DNA from: Candidatus Roizmanbacteria bacterium GW2011_GWA2_37_7
GTDB lineage: Bacteria; Patescibacteriota; Microgenomatia; UBA1406; GWC2-37-13
Direction: 5' to 3'
DNA: 39,942 nt
Assembly (NCBI GenBank): GCA_000990445.1
Contig: LBTJ01000002.1
Location: 1 to 39,942 of the forward strand
Part shown: positions 9,097 to 18,156 of the stretch, one piece after another
How the letters are laid out: the number at the start of each line of letters is the position of its first letter
How positions within the stretch are numbered: the first letter of the stretch is position 1
Made by a program: the position numbers and the translations under genes
The notes under the pieces: generated by a model
Databases searched by the model: none
What the model was told of the DNA's origin: nothing
Seen by the model: the letters and a program-made list of their open reading frames with translations, nothing else

Positions 9097-9602
9097 CATA
9101 TTTTAAACACCCAACTTCCGAAATATCCGAAAGTGCAATAATAGGGAATAAAACAAAAATCTGGCATTATGTCCAAATTAGAGATAAGGTTTCAATTGGT
9201 TCCGAATGTATTATTGGAAAAAACGTGTATATTGATTTTGAAGTTCATATAGGTAATCGCTGCAAGATTCAAAATAATGTTTCAATATTCCATGGTGTGA
9301 CAATTGAAGACGGAGTATTTATTGGTCCTCATGTCTGCTTTAGCAACGATAAATTTCCAAGAGCAATAAATGAAGATGGCGCATTAAAAACAGAAAATGA
9401 CTGGGCATTATCCAAAACATTGATTAAAAAAGGAGCATCTATTGGAGCAAATTCTACAATTCTGCCAGGAATCACAATAGGCGAATACGCAATGATAGGA
9501 GCCGGAACTGTAGTGACTAAAGATGTTCCTTCGTTTATACTCGTTTATGGTAACCCTGCCAAACCTTACGGTAGGGTAAATAGGGCAGGAAAAAAAATAT
9601 AG
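9093..9602 (+). CDS. Hexapeptide-repeat N-acetyltransferase (WbpD-like)
   Basis: The 169-aa protein consists of hexapeptide repeats (IGNKTK, IGSECI, IGKNVY, IGNRCK, IGPHVC, IGANST, IGAGTV). It ends in YGNPAKPYGRVNRAG, the standard C-terminus of WbpD/WlbB-type acetyltransferases. These acetylate the 3-amino group of UDP-2-acetamido-3-amino-2,3-dideoxy-glucuronate. Gene order dehydrogenase, acetyltransferase next to an aminotransferase supports this. A UDP-GlcNAc 6-dehydrogenase (WbpA) that would make the acid is not in the window. Confidence 0.85.
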   Translation: MTYFKHPTSEISESAIIGNKTKIWHYVQIRDKVSIGSECIIGKNVYIDFEVHIGNRCKIQNNVSIFHGVTIEDGVFIGPHVCFSNDKFPRAINEDGALKTENDWALSKTLIKKGASIGANSTILPGITIGEYAMIGAGTVVTKDVPSFILVYGNPAKPYGRVNRAGKKI

Positions 9603-9604
9603 CG

Positions 9605-12076
9605 ATGATAAGATTCCAATTTAAAAAAAATAGGATTACTAAAAAAAATCAGTTGATTTCTAATTACTATTTTCAACATTTTACATTCTTATGCATAGCT
9701 GTTGTCGTAATTGCTATTGTCTCGTTTATTCCAATTATTAAAACGCACAATTGGTTAGTGATTGGAAACGATTCATTTGTACCCTTGGTACCCGAGAATT
9801 CTTTGGATTTGGTTTATCAATGGATAGATATTGACAATGGATCTTACATTGGCAACAATCATTTAACCTGGATATCAATATTTCTGATTCTAGTAAAAAT
9901 TGGCGGCAATATTTATCAAGTTGCTTTTTTATTTCAATTTCTGATTTTTTTTCTTTCAGGTATAGGTATTTATACAATTTATAATGTATTTAACAAAAAA
10001 AATCCATTATACGGACTTCTTCCCGCGGTTTTTTTTATTCTCTCGCCTCACCTGCTTGATCACATGCCCTATTATCAGGGAACTGTGGGAATTATCTGGA
10101 GTACGCTTGTTTTAATCAAATTCTTAAAGTATAAAAATTTCTCCCCGATAGATGTTTTGCTGTTGAGCATTTCTCTTAGTATCATAACTGATCTGCCAAA
10201 TCCAAAATATCATTTCTTACTCTTTGTATTATTTATTGTTGCGATACTGGTTGCACTCGTAATCAAACTATTACATATTCGGCATATTGTACGAAATCTG
10301 AAATACTTCATACTCATTCTTCTGTGCACAGCATATATTTCAGTACCGCTCATACATTTTGGATATTCGTTTCTTCATACATCTGAGGTTACCATTAATA
10401 CCAGAGCCGGCTATGAAGAATATGGTCAAACATTGGATTATGGAGCGGCCAATATTTATAAAATGGTTACTCTTTCCCATATTACTGATTTCCTTGGTCC
10501 TGAATATAAAAATGTTCCTAAATCATTAATCCTGTTTGTATATTATTCAATCCCTTTTATTGTCTACGGCCTTTCTGTGCTAATAATTCCGAAGCTTGAT
10601 CTTGAAAAAAGGAAGATTACCGTTCTGTATTTGATACTTGGGATGTTTTTCATATTCTTCTCAAAAAGCTCAAATCCACCTTTTGGCTTTATATATGAAT
10701 GGGTATTGTCTTCTTCCCAGTTTTTTGCATTTATGCGTACCTCTGCAGGAATTGTTATCTACGCGGCTGTTTTTTACAGTCTCCTCTTGGGTATAGTAAT
10801 TCAATATTGTGCAGAAAAACAAAGACAAAAAAACCATATAATTTTACTTATTAGTTTAATTATTATTCTGACTGCAGGTTTTCCTGTATGGACAGGAAAA
10901 TACTTCGAAAGAGGATTATCCCATGGTAAAGTTAGGTATGGAATAAAAATTCCTGGAGATTATTTTACAGCCTCGAAATTTATAAAAAATTTTAAACTTG
11001 ACACCAAGCTTGATATATATCCTTATGCTCAAGGTTATCAAATAAATTCTTGGGATTATTATGGATATATCATCTATCCCTGGATATTTGATAAACCGAT
11101 CATTGCATTTAATAAAACTATCCCCCTTGGTGCAATTAATTCGTTTACCAATACGCGATATTTGGTCCATGACAAAAGTATCGGACAGGACAATGATCGC
11201 AATTTTAGATTTAATAGGATGGGCACACGGGTATTTGCTTCAAAAACACTTGATATATACCGGAAAACAGATGCGCTGACTATTCCTCATTTTTATACTC
11301 CCACAACCATACGTGTCGCAGATGATGTCGAAACGTCCATCAAAAAGAGAGGACTGTCTCCTGACGTTGCATTCTATAAGACTTCCGATGTTATGAACTC
11401 TGAAAAATTCACTAGCTTATCTCTTAATCAACCGTTTATAGAATACAAAAAAATAAATCCAACCAAATTTCGGGTGCGTATCCATAAAGCACAGGATACA
11501 TTTCAGCTACTATTTTCCGAAAACTTCCATCCGGACTGGCAACTATATATGGGTAATACGTATGCATATAACCGATCCGATATTATAAAACACTGGGAAA
11601 ATAATAATAAAAAGTATACGGTAAAGCCGCTCAATGAAGCTGACCAGGCGTCAAAAGAAGACGTTGAGAAAATGATTCGGCAGGGGATAATAAGTTCAAT
11701 CGGAGAAGTCGATTCCGCCCCAGAGTTTATTTCAAAACAGTTTCTATATACGGTTCAGAACGACAACCTACAATCCGACCGTTTTTATGAAACCTTTACA
11801 AAGGATGAGCTGACCAGCGGTATCCGACACGCAAAGGTAAACTCTTTTGCAAATAGTTGGATTGTAGACACGTCAACACTGTGCAGGAATGCCGGTATGA
11901 ACTGCATTGAAAATGCTGATGGATCTTATGATTTTGAGCTGATACTTGAATTCTGGCCACAAAAGCTCAAAAATATGACCTATGTTATATCAATTGGTAC
12001 CGGAGGAATGCTTATTCTCATATTGTTATCTTCTACGTTGATACGAGGGTATAAACGACTTCGCAGGAAACCGTAA
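9605..12076 (+). CDS. Large GT-C-like polytopic membrane protein
   Basis: The 823-aa protein has a signal-anchor near residues 25-45 and about ten further hydrophobic segments up to roughly residue 430. A large hydrophilic domain of about 350 residues follows, then a last membrane segment near residues 795-815 and a basic tail. An early extracytoplasmic loop holds acidic residues (GNDSFVPL, DIDNGSY), and the segment with PNPKYHFLL recalls AftD-like arabinofuranosyltransferases. It probably uses a polyprenyl-phosphate sugar on the outer face of the membrane. The family call is tentative. Its stop codon abuts the stop of the convergent next gene. Confidence 0.6.
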   Translation: MIRFQFKKNRITKKNQLISNYYFQHFTFLCIAVVVIAIVSFIPIIKTHNWLVIGNDSFVPLVPENSLDLVYQWIDIDNGSYIGNNHLTWISIFLILVKIGGNIYQVAFLFQFLIFFLSGIGIYTIYNVFNKKNPLYGLLPAVFFILSPHLLDHMPYYQGTVGIIWSTLVLIKFLKYKNFSPIDVLLLSISLSIITDLPNPKYHFLLFVLFIVAILVALVIKLLHIRHIVRNLKYFILILLCTAYISVPLIHFGYSFLHTSEVTINTRAGYEEYGQTLDYGAANIYKMVTLSHITDFLGPEYKNVPKSLILFVYYSIPFIVYGLSVLIIPKLDLEKRKITVLYLILGMFFIFFSKSSNPPFGFIYEWVLSSSQFFAFMRTSAGIVIYAAVFYSLLLGIVIQYCAEKQRQKNHIILLISLIIILTAGFPVWTGKYFERGLSHGKVRYGIKIPGDYFTASKFIKNFKLDTKLDIYPYAQGYQINSWDYYGYIIYPWIFDKPIIAFNKTIPLGAINSFTNTRYLVHDKSIGQDNDRNFRFNRMGTRVFASKTLDIYRKTDALTIPHFYTPTTIRVADDVETSIKKRGLSPDVAFYKTSDVMNSEKFTSLSLNQPFIEYKKINPTKFRVRIHKAQDTFQLLFSENFHPDWQLYMGNTYAYNRSDIIKHWENNNKKYTVKPLNEADQASKEDVEKMIRQGIISSIGEVDSAPEFISKQFLYTVQNDNLQSDRFYETFTKDELTSGIRHAKVNSFANSWIVDTSTLCRNAGMNCIENADGSYDFELILEFWPQKLKNMTYVISIGTGGMLILILLSSTLIRGYKRLRRKP

Positions 12077-12748
12077 TCAAATATAAAGATTTGTCTCAGG
12101 AGAAAGTAGAGTGACCCCTTCAACACTTTTTAGCTTATTCATTTGCGAAATTATAGTGTCTATCTCGACATTCCTTCTTGAATAAATAGAATATGTATAC
12201 TCTGAACCGTCTTTATTTACAAAAGAAGATTTTAATTTCCAGCTTAAGTTTTTTTCATCCATCAGTCTCGTAACTTCGTCCTGACTGCCTTTTGATCCTG
12301 CCTGAACAACAAGGATATAATCAGTGTTGACATTGAAAAACCCGCCCCATTTCCCCAGAAAATATACTATACCTCCCATAAAAATTGTGGTAATAAATGC
12401 AACCGGATAGTTTTGAGCGCCTGCCGCAAGTCCTATTGCAATAGCCCAGAAAAGAAACGCCATATCAATGCTGTTTTTGATTGCGGTTCGAAATCGGATA
12501 ATTGACAGTGAACCGATAAGACCAAGAGAAAGGGCAATATTGGAGCCGATCGTGATCATGATTGCTGTGACAATGACCGCGATCATAACAAGTGTAAAGG
12601 CAAAAGAACTTTCATACGAAAATCCGCGATTTGTATGTCGATAGACTATTGCTACAACCATACCAAGAATAAACGAAAGCAAGAATGCGGAAACCACAGT
12701 TTGCAGAGGAATATCTGTTGTTAACGAAAGATCAAATAACGTATTCAT
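12077..12748 (-). CDS. DUF4956 membrane protein
   Basis: The 223-aa protein has four or five membrane segments in its first 140 residues. It contains the conserved run LGLIGSLSIIRFRTAIKN and DMAFLFWAIAIG, hallmarks of DUF4956. A soluble domain of about 80 residues follows. DUF4956 proteins are regularly encoded next to VTC-domain and CotH-kinase genes, exactly as here, but their biochemical role is not established. Gap to the VTC gene is 57 nt, and a TATGAT box lies 8 nt before the start, so it may also be transcribed on its own. Confidence 0.85.
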   Translation of the reverse strand: MNTLFDLSLTTDIPLQTVVSAFLLSFILGMVVAIVYRHTNRGFSYESSFAFTLVMIAVIVTAIMITIGSNIALSLGLIGSLSIIRFRTAIKNSIDMAFLFWAIAIGLAAGAQNYPVAFITTIFMGGIVYFLGKWGGFFNVNTDYILVVQAGSKGSQDEVTRLMDEKNLSWKLKSSFVNKDGSEYTYSIYSRRNVEIDTIISQMNKLKSVEGVTLLSPETNLYI

Positions 12749-12756
12749 AAGTTCTT

Positions 12757-12789
12757 ATCATAACAAATAATTTGAGTTTAGGTCGCATC
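12757..12789 (-). promoter_or_regulatory. Possible -10 box and a 10-bp motif upstream of the DUF4956 gene
   Basis: On the minus strand TATGAT (12757-12762) lies 8 nt before the start at 12748. Further upstream is GATGCGACCT (12780-12789), which also occurs on the plus strand at 181-190 next to the first promoter. Only two copies are seen in non-coding DNA, so the shared motif may be chance. Confidence 0.3.
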
Positions 12790-12805
12790 ATTTTTAATAA
12801 GTTGA

Positions 12806-13534
12806 TTAACGCACGCAAAGCGAACTGTTTATCGCCAAACGCTGTACACTGTAGGCATATTTACTGACAGCCGTCCGTTTCAGGCCATATTTTTTTATAC
12901 AGTAAGTCAGCCAGAACGGAAAATATCCTGAAGTTTTTATTTCCATAATGTTACTGTTTGGCAGAACCGGAATATACGGAGAAAGGGGGATATTCTTCTG
13001 ATAACGCATACATTTTATATCAGAATCAAAGGTAATTCTCACTTTTTTATCACGTCTGCCATAGAATGCGGCACGATTATAATCTATTTGAATAAATGGA
13101 ATAAAATTATGAAGACGGATATAACGCATACTTTGTTCAAAGACTGGATCTGTAATCCGTCCAGTTAATTTATTCTGCAGAGAGGATAAAAGCCTGTCCC
13201 GCGTCTGTTTATCTATTGTTGTTTTATGTTTTGAACCTTTATCATAGAGCTTGTATTTGATCTCGAGTGAAACTGTATCGGTTGTCCCTGACGGATAGGT
13301 GCGTATGCGCAATTTATACCTTTTGGCAAGTCCGTTGATTTTTGTAAGATATGATTGCAGCTCACTATTTTCAAAGTAGATTGAAGAAACAATATAGTGG
13401 TTTTTATCTTGCAATATATGAGGATCAGGAGCTATAAAGCTTCCGATATCCTGCCTGAGATGACGGTACAAGTCATGAGAAACGATATATTTATATTCTT
13501 CACGTACCGGAATATTTTGTGTTTTTCCCTCCAT
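12806..13534 (-). CDS. VTC-domain protein (polyphosphate polymerase-like, triphosphate-tunnel fold)
   Basis: The 242-aa protein matches the VTC tunnel-domain pattern. It has REEYKYIV at the N-terminus, KRYKLRIRTY with alternating basic residues, SLEIKYK, a YNRAAFYG strand, VRITFD, and a C-terminal IMEIKTSGYFP. These charged residues line the tunnel that binds phosphate chains in the yeast Vtc4 polymerase. Free-standing bacterial VTC proteins are commonly linked with CotH and DUF4956. Whether it makes polyphosphate here is inference. It follows the CotH gene by 15 nt in one operon. Confidence 0.85.
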   Translation of the reverse strand: MEGKTQNIPVREEYKYIVSHDLYRHLRQDIGSFIAPDPHILQDKNHYIVSSIYFENSELQSYLTKINGLAKRYKLRIRTYPSGTTDTVSLEIKYKLYDKGSKHKTTIDKQTRDRLLSSLQNKLTGRITDPVFEQSMRYIRLHNFIPFIQIDYNRAAFYGRRDKKVRITFDSDIKCMRYQKNIPLSPYIPVLPNSNIMEIKTSGYFPFWLTYCIKKYGLKRTAVSKYAYSVQRLAINSSLCVR

Positions 13535-13549
13535 TTTATTAATAAAATA

Positions 13550-16500
13550 TTATTTTGGAACAACTCCCACAGGTTTACTGATATCCGTCGAATCATACTC
13601 TTTCATACGGGACGCGGTATCTTTTAGCGTCGCATAAGTCCCTTTTGCGGTTGTAAGTTGGCCCTTCAACAAGGATTCCAGCGCATCTCGTTTGCTGACA
13701 CTTTTTTTTGACTCTTTGATAAGTTCTTTCGTCTCTTTTCCAGTCAGCCGGTACTGGGAATTTATGACTTCAATTGATGATAAATAATCCGAATCAAGAA
13801 ACCGCCAGTCGCGCTTGCTGATAGTTTCGAGACCAAAGTCCTGTTTGTTATCTTCAAATAACGTATTATAAACCTTTATATGACCTCCACCAAAAAGCTC
13901 TTTCTTATTATATGCCGCGACTCCTACTGTATTATTTGTCATATTATTGTGATTGAGAATAACCGTAGAATTGTCTTTCACGGCAACACCCATCTGTGTA
14001 TATTCAATAAAATTATTGATAATGGATATATGGGAATCTTCGCCCACACTTATGCCTTTGTCGCCCGACCTCTTGATAAGATTGTCTTTGATTACTAAAT
14101 CAACCGTACCCGAAATATCTATACCGTCATTGCCGTTGTCTTCAAACAGGTTACCGGAAACGATTGATCCCTGTTTGACAAAATCAAGATCCATGGCATC
14201 ATATGAGTTTTCATAAAACCTGCTGTTTTGTATCACCGCTTTCCCGTATTTTATATTTACCGCATCATCGCCGGCTCGCAGGTTGGCGTAGCGGAAAATG
14301 CTGTTTGTGATAGTAACATCACTATAATACCCGGACAGCATGCCCGACGCGTACACTCTGTTTTTGGTTGTTGCATCGTTACCATACTCAAAAATGGTAT
14401 GATCAAAAATGCCGCTTGCATCCTCCTGCACAAGCGCGACCACCCCCCATGGTTTATCAGGATCAATAGGGGTAAATATAATCGGGTCTCCATTTTTTCC
14501 CTTTGCGATAACCTTTCCGTATGAAATAAGCGATGTATTTTTGTCAAATTTGATCTTTGATCCGGGCTGAATCTCAAGAATGATTCCTTTTGGAATAATC
14601 AAATCGGTTGATATGTGTACATCGGAATCTATGAAGGTAAACTTTCCTGTTTCAACTTCTTTGAGTAAAGGATGAGTAAAAGGCGCTTGAGTTGTAACAA
14701 CAGCTGCTTTGGGAGAGGTGAATTGGGTATTTCCCATATTGCGGGTTAATGGTACTATTTGCGTTTCTTGTGTTGCAGGATTTTCTACCTCAACTGAAAT
14801 CGCGGAAAATGGCTCCCCGTCTATAGTTTGCAAATCAATTTCCATAAGTCCCTGCCCCAGATAGATTGGTGTTGCAAATTCATCTTTATAAGTCAGCTTG
14901 GGACTTATGATAACGTCGGTATTAAAAATAATCTCCTGACTGCCGTCAGTTTTTTTCTGAACCGTAAAATCAGCAGACACAAGAGGAATCGTATTCACTT
15001 TTACACTTTGAAATACTTCACCGATCAGACCCGATACAATCAGTCGTTTAATACGTATGCCATGAAAAGAATCAGTTTGTAATAAAATAGTACCTGTACT
15101 GTCGACAAAACCTTTTACTTTCGTCATCTCTATTTTATTATTAAGATATTGTATGTTGCTTTTGAGGATCGAGGGAATCTGGAGATAGGTAACAAAACTA
15201 GGTTTATTACCGTCTCCGACATAATACGTTGTCGTTGGGTCAGCCATAAATTCAGAAATCAATCCTATCAGTTCGGTTTCTTCAAACTTATTAAGCCTCT
15301 GTATTAAAGCGTCGCTGTATTTATAGATAGCGTTGTTTCTCTTATTTCTTACTTCAGGAACTTCGAGAAGCTTAGAAAATAGTTGATTTACATTGAGATA
15401 ATCGTTTGGAAACTCTTTCAAACCCGGTCTTTGCAGATCTCCTACATGCGTATAATTCATGAAGTCCCAGGGGAAAAAATATATACGTCCATCTGCAGGA
15501 TTAATATAAAATACAATATTGTGAAAATCATAATGTGCGGTCCCACTTAAGGAGTAGAGTGCTAATATTTTCGACAAATTGTCAGGATCAAAGTAATATT
15601 TCCAGCTTTTCTCCAGCTCCGGGACATCTTTTTTGATAACAGCCAAAAAATAATCCGCATCGCGGTCGTAGAAACCTTCAAAATCTTTGAGAGTTGAAAG
15701 TATCATCTCTTTCGAGATGGCCTCTGTTGTAAATTCTTTTGGATTTTGATACGGGTCGGTATTGTAGATGTTTGCTTCAGTGAAATTTCTTTTGGCAAGA
15801 AAATACCGGTCAAAATCCTCACTGACATAATAGACACCATGAGATATCCCGTTTATATTGAGTCCGGCAATTTTTCCATCAAGCGCTGGTAAATCAATTG
15901 AGCGCGCCAGCTTATTGACCAAATACTCACCGATATATGCCCGCTTGTCGGGAATATAAAAGAGCAGTTTGTCATTATGCTTAAAATCATCAGTAAAATT
16001 GACAGTATAGGATTTTTTGTCATTTGCCCAGTGATGCGACGTACCGCCGCGATTTTTAATCTTTATGTCATAAGAATTATTCTTATGTGTGAGTCTTGCT
16101 TTGACGGAGGGGAATTGGAAATTGCTGTTATAACGATCTTTACTATCTTCGGGGATAGCGGCAAGAAGTTTGTCATATTCCTTTTGATCAATATTTATGT
16201 CATACCTATCCACCGGCTTTCGCAAGGGTTTCAGACTTTTATTAAAATCTGCGGTAAAAAAATCAACTTTATATGAACTGCATAAATTCCCCGGATTTTG
16301 AAAAAGATAATATTTCAGATTTTTAATAGTATCTGCAGATGTCGGTTGTGAATTGATAAAATAAAATCGTTTTGACGGAGAAATGTCAATTCCCTCAAAA
16401 CCCTTGCTTTGCTCATATATACCTTCTCCTGTGACAAGCAAACCAAATCCCGGAAATTCACATGCGTTTTCATTCTTTTCTACCGTAAAATATGTCACGC

Positions 16501-17572
16501 CGGATAACCCATTTGGGACATCCATGCCGGCAAGATCCATTGTCATTCCGATGGAAGGCTCCGTTATCAATTTGGACAACACGACGGTAAACTCGCTATA
16601 GTTTCCTTTTGCAGTTGATTGCGGTGTATTCTTATCAAAAAAGATAATATTGCAGTAAATACTTCCCTGTGTTTGATTACATTGAAGATAACTTTGTAGT
16701 TTATCTTTGACCCATACTTCTTTTGTGGGTTGCCTTAATCCGGAAGTGTAATAATTTACTCCATCTTTTTCTAGAATGGTAGTCAGCGAGGCATCGCCGG
16801 CAAACACATGTACATTGCCGTGTCTGACAAGCAGAGGATGTACGTCCTTCATCCAGCTGTTTGTGCCGGTATCATTGGCAGGAAACTGAATTTCCCTGAT
16901 ATTGATACCTTCGGATAATTTGGCTTTCGGAACCATCTTTTGCAGATCTTTTTCTGTCAAATCAGGTGCCCAGAACGCATGATGCATTACTAAAATAACC
17001 GGTTTATCTTTCAGTTCCTCCAACTGTTCTTTCAGAAATGCCAGCTGTTTACCCGCTATCCCGACTCCGCCATGCGGATAAGGGGGCGCATCTGTATTCA
17101 TACTATTGAGGACAATAATATTCAGCCCGTCTTTGTCAATATATCTGTAATTTCCGAATTTCTCATAAAAAGACTTTGCTCCTGCATCGTCTTGAATCTC
17201 ATGATTGCCGGGAGAGACAAAAATATTGATGCCATACTTTTTTTCATATTCCTGAACCTTGTCCAATACATTATTTTCAGCGTCACCTCCAAGAAGAAGT
17301 GTGGAAATATTTTTATCATGTATATCTTCTAATATGTAAGTAAACTCGTCCGGATTTGCATAGACATGCCCGGTAAAGGCAAATGATGAGTTTTTCGAAG
17401 AGTATGTATCTTCTCCATTTTTCTGATTACGAACCCCAAGATAAAGAATTGAGAAAATTGCAACTATTAAAATAAAATACTTAAATAAACTGCCTTTAAT
17501 ATATCTGTGAATAATATATTGAACCTTTTTTTCAAATGTTTTATATATAGGATAATATCTCATTAAACTCAT
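13550..17572 (-). CDS. Membrane-anchored metallophosphoesterase-like / CotH kinase / beta-helix fusion
   Basis: The 1340-aa protein has a single N-terminal membrane anchor (about residues 30-46). Next comes a calcineurin-like phosphoesterase region (about 60-335; GGD at 95-97, GNHE at 122-125, MHH at 196-198). A CotH kinase domain (about 455-815) has RGGTSHHWANDKKSY and FFPWDFMNY, and a right-handed beta-helix (about 985-1245) shows repeated short strands with Asn turns. Two metallophosphoesterase motifs are altered: the first DxH reads TGH and the last GHxH reads AGDA. The bulk should lie outside the membrane. CotH kinases phosphorylate spore-coat proteins in Bacillus; here the target is unknown. 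It leads the operon with the VTC and DUF4956 genes. Confidence 0.85.
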   Translation of the reverse strand: MSLMRYYPIYKTFEKKVQYIIHRYIKGSLFKYFILIVAIFSILYLGVRNQKNGEDTYSSKNSSFAFTGHVYANPDEFTYILEDIHDKNISTLLLGGDAENNVLDKVQEYEKKYGINIFVSPGNHEIQDDAGAKSFYEKFGNYRYIDKDGLNIIVLNSMNTDAPPYPHGGVGIAGKQLAFLKEQLEELKDKPVILVMHHAFWAPDLTEKDLQKMVPKAKLSEGINIREIQFPANDTGTNSWMKDVHPLLVRHGNVHVFAGDASLTTILEKDGVNYYTSGLRQPTKEVWVKDKLQSYLQCNQTQGSIYCNIIFFDKNTPQSTAKGNYSEFTVVLSKLITEPSIGMTMDLAGMDVPNGLSGVTYFTVEKNENACEFPGFGLLVTGEGIYEQSKGFEGIDISPSKRFYFINSQPTSADTIKNLKYYLFQNPGNLCSSYKVDFFTADFNKSLKPLRKPVDRYDINIDQKEYDKLLAAIPEDSKDRYNSNFQFPSVKARLTHKNNSYDIKIKNRGGTSHHWANDKKSYTVNFTDDFKHNDKLLFYIPDKRAYIGEYLVNKLARSIDLPALDGKIAGLNINGISHGVYYVSEDFDRYFLAKRNFTEANIYNTDPYQNPKEFTTEAISKEMILSTLKDFEGFYDRDADYFLAVIKKDVPELEKSWKYYFDPDNLSKILALYSLSGTAHYDFHNIVFYINPADGRIYFFPWDFMNYTHVGDLQRPGLKEFPNDYLNVNQLFSKLLEVPEVRNKRNNAIYKYSDALIQRLNKFEETELIGLISEFMADPTTTYYVGDGNKPSFVTYLQIPSILKSNIQYLNNKIEMTKVKGFVDSTGTILLQTDSFHGIRIKRLIVSGLIGEVFQSVKVNTIPLVSADFTVQKKTDGSQEIIFNTDVIISPKLTYKDEFATPIYLGQGLMEIDLQTIDGEPFSAISVEVENPATQETQIVPLTRNMGNTQFTSPKAAVVTTQAPFTHPLLKEVETGKFTFIDSDVHISTDLIIPKGIILEIQPGSKIKFDKNTSLISYGKVIAKGKNGDPIIFTPIDPDKPWGVVALVQEDASGIFDHTIFEYGNDATTKNRVYASGMLSGYYSDVTITNSIFRYANLRAGDDAVNIKYGKAVIQNSRFYENSYDAMDLDFVKQGSIVSGNLFEDNGNDGIDISGTVDLVIKDNLIKRSGDKGISVGEDSHISIINNFIEYTQMGVAVKDNSTVILNHNNMTNNTVGVAAYNKKELFGGGHIKVYNTLFEDNKQDFGLETISKRDWRFLDSDYLSSIEVINSQYRLTGKETKELIKESKKSVSKRDALESLLKGQLTTAKGTYATLKDTASRMKEYDSTDISKPVGVVPK

Positions 17573-17628
17573 TAAATAACCAATAATGTTATAATCTAAA
17601 AGTGATTACATTATACTGTAAAAGCATC
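17573..17628. promoter_or_regulatory. Divergent intergenic region between the CotH operon and the next membrane-protein gene
   Basis: The 56-nt gap contains TATAAT at 17590-17595 and TATACT at 17612-17617 on the plus strand. The second is 11 nt before the ATG at 17629. On the minus strand TATAAC ends about 15 nt before the CotH start. No strong -35 boxes are seen. Promoters in both directions are likely, but the exact boxes are uncertain. Confidence 0.4.
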
Positions 17629-18153
17629 ATGGGTATCTTTTCTTACTTAAAAAAAATATTGGCACGATATAACCGAGCAAAAGTATTCCTTGTTTTGTTT
17701 ACTATTTTTTTAATCCTAGTCATTAAACAGTTATTTGAGATAAACTTTCTTCTTTGGGTAATTTTGTCTGCCCTCACTACCTATTTTGTTGATACGGAAT
17801 ATAAAAAAAAGAACTATTTACAGTATGGCATCATGCAGCGTAAAGCATTTATATTGCTTATACTGATTGTAAGTATACTTTCTTTAAGGGATGTCAATTG
17901 GAATAGATTCGAATGGTTAAAAACATATCTTGATTCTGGGACGGTGTTATTTCTTTTATTTATAGTTTTCTCTTATTTATTTTCTATAAAAAGATATATT
18001 TTGGTTTCAATTTCACTTTTTGGACTGATGCTTATACCAATCTTTATTCTGATGGAATTTCCCATACTGGCCGATGCCTATGCAGTATTTTCATTTTTAC
18101 TGATTTCCTACCTTATCATTAAAGAAGTATCAACAATTCGAAACATAATTTAA
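17629..18153 (+). CDS. Small polytopic membrane protein of unknown function
   Basis: From the ATG at 17629 the protein has 174 aa. A GTG nine codons earlier is possible but would contain the likely -10 box. About five or six hydrophobic segments are spaced through the sequence, separated by short basic loops (KKNYLQYG, KRYIL). No family is recognised. The next gene, also a membrane protein, starts 3 nt after the stop, so the two probably form one unit with the glycosyltransferase after them. Confidence 0.65.
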   Translation: MGIFSYLKKILARYNRAKVFLVLFTIFLILVIKQLFEINFLLWVILSALTTYFVDTEYKKKNYLQYGIMQRKAFILLILIVSILSLRDVNWNRFEWLKTYLDSGTVLFLLFIVFSYLFSIKRYILVSISLFGLMLIPIFILMEFPILADAYAVFSFLLISYLIIKEVSTIRNII

Positions 18154-18156
18154 TTT

